Assembly (NCBI RefSeq): GCF_000219625.1
Contig: NC_018209.1
Span: 434,001-498,000, forward strand
DNA: 64,000 nucleotides
Reading direction: 5' to 3'
Source of the DNA: Zymoseptoria tritici IPO323
Taxonomy: Eukaryota > Ascomycota > Dothideomycetes > Mycosphaerellales > Mycosphaerellaceae
The translations under genes and the position numbers were made by a program. The notes beneath the pieces were generated by a model. The model did not search any database, was not told the origin of the DNA, and saw nothing but the letters and a program-made list of their open reading frames with translations. Below, piece after piece: positions 57,901-64,000 of the stretch (the first letter of the stretch is position 1; every line of letters starts with the position of its first letter).

Positions 57901-60900
57901 GTCTCACTCCACTCTTGCTGTGGCCATGAACAGACTCGGCGGAAAGTCCAACACTGGTGAAGGTGGTGAGGACCCCGAGCGAAGCTTGCCAATGGACAAC
58001 GGAGACACCATGCGTTCTGCCATCAAGCAGATTGCCTCTGGTCGTTTCGGTGTCACAAGCAACTACCTTGCTGATGCCGACGAGCTTCAGATCAAGATGG
58101 CCCAAGGTGCCAAGCCTGGTGAGGGTGGTGAGCTTCCTGGCCACAAGGTGTCTGGACCCATCGCTCGCACTCGTCACTCCACCCCTGGTGTCGGTCTCAT
58201 CTCCCCACCGCCTCACCACGACATTTATTCCATCGAGGATCTCAAGCAGTTGATCTACGATCTGAAGTGCTCCAACCCGAGATCTCGTGTCTCCGTCAAG
58301 CTCGTGTCCGAGACTGGTGTTGGTATCGTCGCCTCTGGTGTCGCCAAGGCTAAGGCCGATCACATCCTCATCTCTGGTCATGACGGTGGTACTGGTGCCT
58401 CCCGATGGACTGGTATCAAGTACGCTGGTCTGCCATGGGAGTTGGGTCTCGCCGAGACTCACCAGACCTTGGTGCTCAACGATCTCCGTGGACGCGTCGT
58501 TGTTCAGACCGATGGTCAACTCCGTACTGGACGTGATGTCGCTCTTGCCTGCTTGCTCGGTGCTGAGGAGTTTGGGTTCGCTACTGCTCCTCTCATCGCC
58601 ATGGGTTGTATCATGATGAGGAAGTGGTGAGTATTCCGAGAACATGTTGCCTTACACCACACCTACTAACAAATCATCACAGTCACTTGAACACCTGCCC
58701 CGTCGGTATCGCCACACAGGACCCAGAGTTGAGGAAGAAATTCAAGGGAACACCCGAGCACGTTATCAACTTCTTCTACTACATCTCCAACGAGCTCCGT
58801 GCCATCATGGCCAAGCTTGGGTTCCGCACCGTCAACGAGATGGTCGGTCACACCGAGCTGCTCAAGGTCCGCGAGGATCTCAGGAACGCAAAGACCGAGA
58901 ACATCGACTTGTCTTTGATCCTGACTCCAGCCCACACTCTCCGATCAGGCGTTGCCACCTACAACGTCCGCAAGCAGGACCACAAGCTCCACGTCCGTCT
59001 CGACAACAAGCTCATCGCCGAGTCTGAGCTTGCTCTTGAGAAGGGTCTGCCATGCCGTATTGAGTGCGACATTGTCAATACCGATCGTGCCATGGGTGCC
59101 ACTCTCTCTTACCAGATCAGCAAGCGCTACGGTGAGAAGGGTCTGCCACAGGACACGATCCATGCCAACATCCGTGGTTCCGCTGGTCAGTCGTTCGGTG
59201 CCTATCTCGCGCCAGGTGTCACTCTCGAGCTTGAGGGAGACGCCAACGACTACGTCGGAAAGGGTCTGTCTGGTGGTCGCTTGATCATCTACCCACCGCG
59301 CTCCTCTGTCTTCAAGGCTGAGGAGAACGTCATCATTGGAAACACCTGCTTGTACGGTGCTACCATGGGTACGTGCTTCTTCCGCGGTGTGGCCGCTGAG
59401 CGTTTCGCCGTCCGCAACTCCGGTGTCACCGCCGTTGTCGAGGGTGTCGGTGACCACGGTTGTGAGTACATGACTGGTGGACGTGTTGTCGTTCTCGGCA
59501 GCACTGGTCGCAACTTTGCTGCCGGTATGTCTGGAGGTATTGCATACGTCCTCGACTTGCACCACGACTTCGAGGGCAAGGTCAACCAGGAGATGGTTGA
59601 GCTGTCTTCTCTCGAGGACCCACACGAGATCGCTTTCCTCCGCGGTCTCATTGAGGATCACCACCACTACACCGGCTCCGAGCTGGCTGCCAGGATCCTG
59701 CTCGACTTCAACCGCGCTCTGCCTCGCTTTGTCAAGGTCCTTCCAACCGACTACAAGCGAGTCATGGAGGAGGAGGCAAAGAAGAAGGAAGAGGCTCGCC
59801 GCGCCGAATACCCGCTTCCCATCCTCCCTGGCAACTCCGTTCGCAACCTGCACGAGCAGTCCCGCGAGCACGAGCACGCCGCCGAGAAGAAGAAGGCCAC
59901 TCTTCAGGATCTTGAGGAGAGCGTCCCTGACAACGCCGCCGAGAAGAAGCGCTCCGCTTTGGTGCTCGACAAGACCAAGGGTTTCATGAAGTACCAGCGT
60001 CGCTCTGAGAAGTACCGCCCATCCAAGACCCGCACTCGTGACTGGGCCGAGCTTTCTCAGCGCTTGAACGAGGACGAGCTCAAGTACCAGTCTGCTCGAT
60101 GCATGGACTGTGGTGTGCCTTTCTGCCAGTCCGATACTGGTTGCCCGATCTCCAACATCATTCCCAAGTGGAATGAGCTTGTGGTGCGTACTATTTTGAA
60201 TCCGCAGCACTCATACAAATTTGCTAACCCATTTCGCAGTTCCAAAACCAATGGGAGGATGCTCTCAACCGCCTGCTCATGACCAACAACTTCCCCGAGT
60301 TCACTGGTCGTGTCTGCCCAGCTCCTTGCGAGGGTGCTTGTGTGCTCGGAATCACCGAGGACCCAGTCGGTATCAAGTCGATCGAGTGCGCCATCATCGA
60401 CCGTGGTTTCGAGATGGGCTGGATGGTTCCATCCCCACCCAAGTTCCGCAGCGGCAAGACTGTTGCCATCGTCGGATCTGGTCCTGCCGGTCTGGCCGCC
60501 GCCGATCAGCTCAACAAGGCTGGTCACGAGGTCACCGTCTACGAGCGTTCCGACCGTGTCGGTGGTCTCCTCATGTACGGTATCCCCAACATGAAGCTCG
60601 ACAAGAACGTTGTCCAGCGCCGTGTAGACTTCATGGCTGCCGAGGGCATCAACTTCGTCACTGGCTGCTTCGTCGGCGAAGGCGATGTCACCTTCGACAG
60701 TCTCCGCAAGGATAATGATGCCGTCATCCTCGCAACTGGATCCACCGTCGCTCGCGACCTGAAGATCCCCGGCCGCGAGCTTGAGGGTATTCACTACGCC
60801 ATGCAGTTCTTGCACAAGAACACCAAGTCGCTGCTCGACTCCGAGCTCGCTGACGAGGCCTACATCTCCGCCAAGGGCAAAAACGTTGTTGTCATCGGTG

Positions 60901-61568
60901 GTGGTGACACCGGTAACGACTGCATCGGTACCTCCGTCCGTCACGGCGCCAAGTCGGTGATCAACTTCGAGCTGCTGCCCCAGCCACCGGCTGCTCGCGC
61001 CGCCGACAACCCCTGGCCACAGTGGCCTCGCATCTACCGTGTCGACTACGGTCACACCGAGGTCAAGACTCACATGGGCCGCGACCCACGTGAGTTCTGC
61101 ATCATGTCCAAGGAGTTCGTCGATGATGGCTCCGGCGCCGTCAAGGGCGTCAACGTCAAGCGTCTGGACTGGACCAAGAACTCGGCCGGCGGCTGGGACA
61201 TGAAGGAGATCGAAGGCAGCGAGGAGTTCTTCCCCGCTGAGCTCGTGCTCATCTCCATGGGCTTCCTGTCCCCCGAGGAGAAGGTCACCGAGGGCTTGAT
61301 CGAGCTCGACGCTCGCAAGAACTTCAAGACTCCTCCCGGCAAGTACACCACCAGCTTGGAGGGCGTCTTCGCCGCGGGTGATTGCCGTCGCGGTCAGTCC
61401 TTGATCGTGTGGGGTATCAACGAGGGTCGCCAGTGCGCGCGCGATGTCGACTCGTACCTCACCGGTGTCGGCAGCCAGCTGCCCGTCACTGGTGGAATTG
61501 TCAAGCGCCCCCCTTACGAGCTCCTCCACAAGGCTGGTGCTCCATCGACCATCATCACCGCTGCTTGA
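54984..61568 (+). CDS. GLT1: Glutamate synthase [NADH], single-chain GOGAT
   Basis: It converts glutamine, 2-oxoglutarate and NADH to two glutamates in nitrogen assimilation. Exons are 54984-55215, 55275-58626, 58683-60183 and 60240-61568; introns are 59, 56 and 56 nt; 2137 aa. A 57-residue propeptide precedes Cys58 (EKDACGVGF), the N-terminal nucleophile of the glutaminase domain (to about 480). Then come the central domain, the FMN synthase barrel ([28 protein letters not shown]), the 3Fe-4S cysteines ([15 protein letters not shown]), the glutamate-synthase beta-helix ([21 protein letters not shown]) and the NADH part with 4Fe-4S cysteines ([26 protein letters not shown]), FAD site [17 protein letters not shown] and NAD site [14 protein letters not shown]. 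The start at 54,984 gives a propeptide like the 53 residues of yeast; 54,837 is an alternative. Long antisense open frames over this gene are codon-bias shadows. Confidence 0.96.
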
Positions 61569-62171
61569 AGCGTGATCGATGAGCTGCACTGAGGAGCTAC
61601 GACATGAACACGATTCGATTTATAACGCCCGTTTCGGGACGAGGTGGTTTTGACTTCAATGGAAAGGAAAGGAAAGGAAGCTGCGGTTCTCTCGTTTGCC
61701 AGATACCCACTTTTTTGATTGAGCGCGATAGAGGGATGGAAAGATGAGGCGGAGATGATGTACGATGGTGGCAGCGCCTCGAACGGTTTCACGGCCGATG
61801 ACATGACTGGGAAGGAGGATTTCATACACGAAGACGAAGCGGAAAATTTGTTTATATGCGGTTGCTTTCTTGCGCGCGGGAGTGGTTTTGGGAAATGTTT
61901 TCGCGGGAAAGTACAGAGTATTGAGAGTTTCATCGAATGAATACGATCTTAGGTATCCATAACATTTGTGCGACGCCGTCTTGCTTTCATCGTTGTGAGA
62001 TCCCTTTAGCGTGTGTATCCGAACCAACATCGCGGTTGTTGGAGTAGGAGACAAAAGAGGCAGAGCCTCGGCCTTCAGTTGCAGAGGCATGTGTCGTGTC
62101 CATCGCTGTACGTGATGTATATATCAGAACAAATGGTTTAAATCAAATGATCCCAAGGAAGCACGAAGGTC
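61569..62171. other. Convergent 3' region after GLT1
   Basis: The 3' flank of GLT1 and of the small secreted peptide gene. A short GGAAA run (AAAGGAAAGGAAAGGAAG) lies near 61,661-61,679. No gene is supported. Confidence 0.5.
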
Positions 62172-62361
62172 CTACCAGTTGCCACCATTGGAATGTCCTC
62201 CATCATGGCAGTCGCGTCCACACTGTCGATCTTCGCAAGCCTGTGGCTGTACATTAGCAAGGAAAAGGAAAGATGGAAGCGTAGGAGAAGTGAGCTGGTA
62301 CCGCGATCATTGGTGCGAGGAGGCCGGTGAAGAGGGCGGCAATGAGAAGCTTGAAGTTCAT
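62172..62361 (-). CDS. Tiny secreted peptide gene with one intron (4 Cys)
   Basis: The minus-strand ATG at 62,361 opens a signal peptide MNFKLLIAALFTGLLAPMIA (exon 62361-62302). A GT-AG intron with branch-like GCTAATG follows (62,301-62,247, 55 nt; an alternative acceptor 6 nt further, at 62,241, is also in frame). Exon 2 (62246-62172) encodes ACEDRQCGRDCHDGGHSNGG and ends NW. The product is 44 aa (or 42), with three cysteines in CEDRQCGRDC and a His/Gly/Asn-rich tail; reading the exon gives no fourth cysteine. No family is recognised. It resembles fungal effector-like or RALF-like small peptides in size only. It is too short for ordinary ORF callers, so it may be missed in reference annotation. 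Confidence 0.5.
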
Positions 62362-63964
62362 GCTGGATCTTGAGGGTGGTATGCTTGTTCGGAGAAAGAG
62401 GAATGGACGACTCGATTGTCTTTCCAACGAGAGCGAGATGGTGGGCAAGTGGGTGGCCTTGTATACACTTCTGGGCATCGTCGAGCTCGAGTCAACCGGA
62501 ACCTCGCGGTCTTCCTAGCAGGGGAGAAGCGTGTCGTATATCGAAGACCGACATGTCGCCGTGACGGTGGAGTTGACGGCGAGGTTGATGATCGCAATGA
62601 GAAGGTCTCCCATAGCAGGTTTCCACCGCATACTGGCGAGTTGCCTCGAGGATTGCATGTGCGTGCTTGATGAAGGAGCGAGCGAACGTCCTGCTTTTTC
62701 ACATTCCCAACTGATTCGGTGACCAAAGCTGATCTCATCGTACTTGCGCTGGAATGTGGACTGTGTTGTTGTCGTTGTCGGTGGCTTCGGTCAGATGTTG
62801 CAAACGGTCCAACGTCAATCTCATGCTCTCTTCTCTCTTTTGCTCGTTCTAGTCTTCTTCCATTTCAATTCTGATCGCATGTCTCCACTCCCACGCATCT
62901 CGCCTCGAAGACCGTCTGCTCGGACTCAGCTCATGCGCGCACAAGAAGATCTTCGTGCATGACACAGCATGCATCCCTGCCGACGCACTAGAATATCGGA
63001 TGGAGGCGGGCAATCTTTTGGCGAGGTCTCAAATTCGCAGACCGGCCTTGCTCTCTGGACCGGTATCTCGACAAGGAGTTCGAGAACATGTTATTACGTT
63101 GGAGACTTGAAGACTCGAAGGTCACGACTCCTCGTTTCTGGCCTGCATGCCCTCTAGACCGGCCAACCCCTGCGTTGGTAGTCTAGCATGACTAAGGCAG
63201 CTCTCATTACCTCCCGCTTCTGCACAACTCGACACTACATCCTTCGCGCCTTGGAACACGTTCAGCTCGTGCGCGTGGTTCGCTCGTGCTGCGAGAGGCG
63301 TTTGCGCCGTGGTGGCATTGACCAGAATGCGCATTCCTCACTGCGCTCCTGTCTGGTCTTCTTGCGGAGAATTTATTCGCCGGCGTATAACTGGATCTCA
63401 TGAATATACACATCTACTTCTCCACGGCAAGAAGCCACCACACGTCCTCCCACGACATGGATTCCCGCAATCAGCCCCAGTCCAGCCATGGACGTGGGAT
63501 TCGTGACACTCTGGAGACGAAGCACGGCATATCGACCACAACGGTTCAACGGGTCCGTCCAGCAGCGACCGAGCAGAAGCGGCCCACTTTACCCCATCGG
63601 TATTATGCTTCCTGTGGCTAAGCTGATGCCGCCGGTAAGTGAACCTATCACTACTCTCCGTTCGTCGCTCTCCCGCGGTCGGAGCTGGGCACTTCTTCTC
63701 TTCCGTCTCTCTAGACTCTCTGCCTCTGCCGTGTGCCGTCTATACTTTCTAGCCTCGAGACCCCAACGTACGTCGTGTCTCGTGTACACTTCCACCACTT
63801 CTCATCGGCATTCTCATCCACAGCGCCATGTCCGGTATACATACTCCTCCTCCGTCCTGGTCATGATCCGCCGCTTCTCCGCCCGTCGACACTCGCCGCA
63901 TCGATAACGACCGCCATTCCTTCCACGCCTGCGCCGGGCTCGATCCTCTATCCCACCCGCCGCC
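62362..63964. other. Right-hand intergenic region
   Basis: No complete gene is supported in 1.6 kb. Frames up to about 140 codons occur on both strands with no domains. The last 350 bases are C/T-rich and look like the promoter and 5' leader of the gene that starts at 63,965. Confidence 0.45.
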
Positions 63965-64000
63965 ATGGCGCCCTCCAACCCCACCTACACTTTCTCTCCG
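63965..64000 (+). CDS. Start of a protein-coding gene cut by the window edge
   Basis: CCGCCATGGCG is a strong start context after a CT-rich leader. The first twelve codons read MAPSNPTYTFSP, and the frame is open to the edge. Too little is present to name a product, and a chance ATG cannot be excluded. Confidence 0.4.
   Translation, partial: MAPSNPTYTFSP

Noticed and set aside
56525..61589. Long antisense open frames over glutamate synthase (378, 421 and 510 codons)
   Set aside because: They mirror the strong codon bias of GLT1 on the opposite strand and contain runs of Val, Leu, Asp and Gly with no family resemblance.

Overview
This is fungal nuclear DNA. Coding regions are broken by many 48-77 nt GT-AG introns with CTAAC/CTGAC-type branch points. 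The housekeeping genes (Ede1, Ctf4/SepB, Chz1, Emi1, single-chain NADH-GOGAT) are of filamentous ascomycete type, and transposon relics carry CpA-to-TpA changes typical of repeat-induced point mutation (RIP). Pezizomycotina is secure. Dothideomycetes (Capnodiales/Mycosphaerellales-like) is my inference from gene style only.

Layout. 0.6-6.4 kb: a cation diffusion facilitator, a six-TM protein of unknown function and a GNAT acetyltransferase, all on +. 6.4-31 kb: an accessory region. On - it holds a Liz1-like MFS permease, a Ure2-like glutathione transferase, a short NmrA-like reductase lacking its Rossmann start, and a highly reducing polyketide synthase (14,452-23,362) whose C-terminus is an NRPS-type condensation domain with no adenylation domain. 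On + it holds a 14-TM-type MFS exporter and a second, complete NmrA-like reductase. The PKS, exporter and reductase form a plausible biosynthetic cluster. Small secreted cysteine-rich proteins lie beside it at 13.5 kb (8 Cys) and 29.0 kb (6 Cys), with a decayed one near 30 kb.

31.3-35.06 kb is an AT-rich, heavily RIP-mutated island made of a pogo/Fot1-like transposon relic, a degenerate tandem repeat and a tRNA-like remnant. It separates the accessory region from conserved genes: Ede1 (-), an uncharacterised acidic protein (+), a GNAT acetyltransferase (-), a lightly RIP-mutated pogo transposon (43.54-45.71 kb), Emi1 (+), a Gly-rich protein (-), Ctf4/SepB (-) and Chz1 (+) sharing one short divergent promoter, and glutamate synthase (+, 54.98-61.57 kb). 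A tiny secreted peptide gene (62.2 kb, -) and the first codons of another gene at the right edge close the window.

The most interesting system is the PKS-condensation enzyme. Its catalytic motifs look intact, it lacks a recognisable enoylreductase, and no A-T-R module follows it. It looks like a PKS-NRPS hybrid that has lost its amino-acid-activating half but kept a complete C domain, which implies an unusual release step onto an external nucleophile. I saw no rRNA, intact tRNA or CRISPR array. All gene models are read by eye; no alignment or expression data were available.
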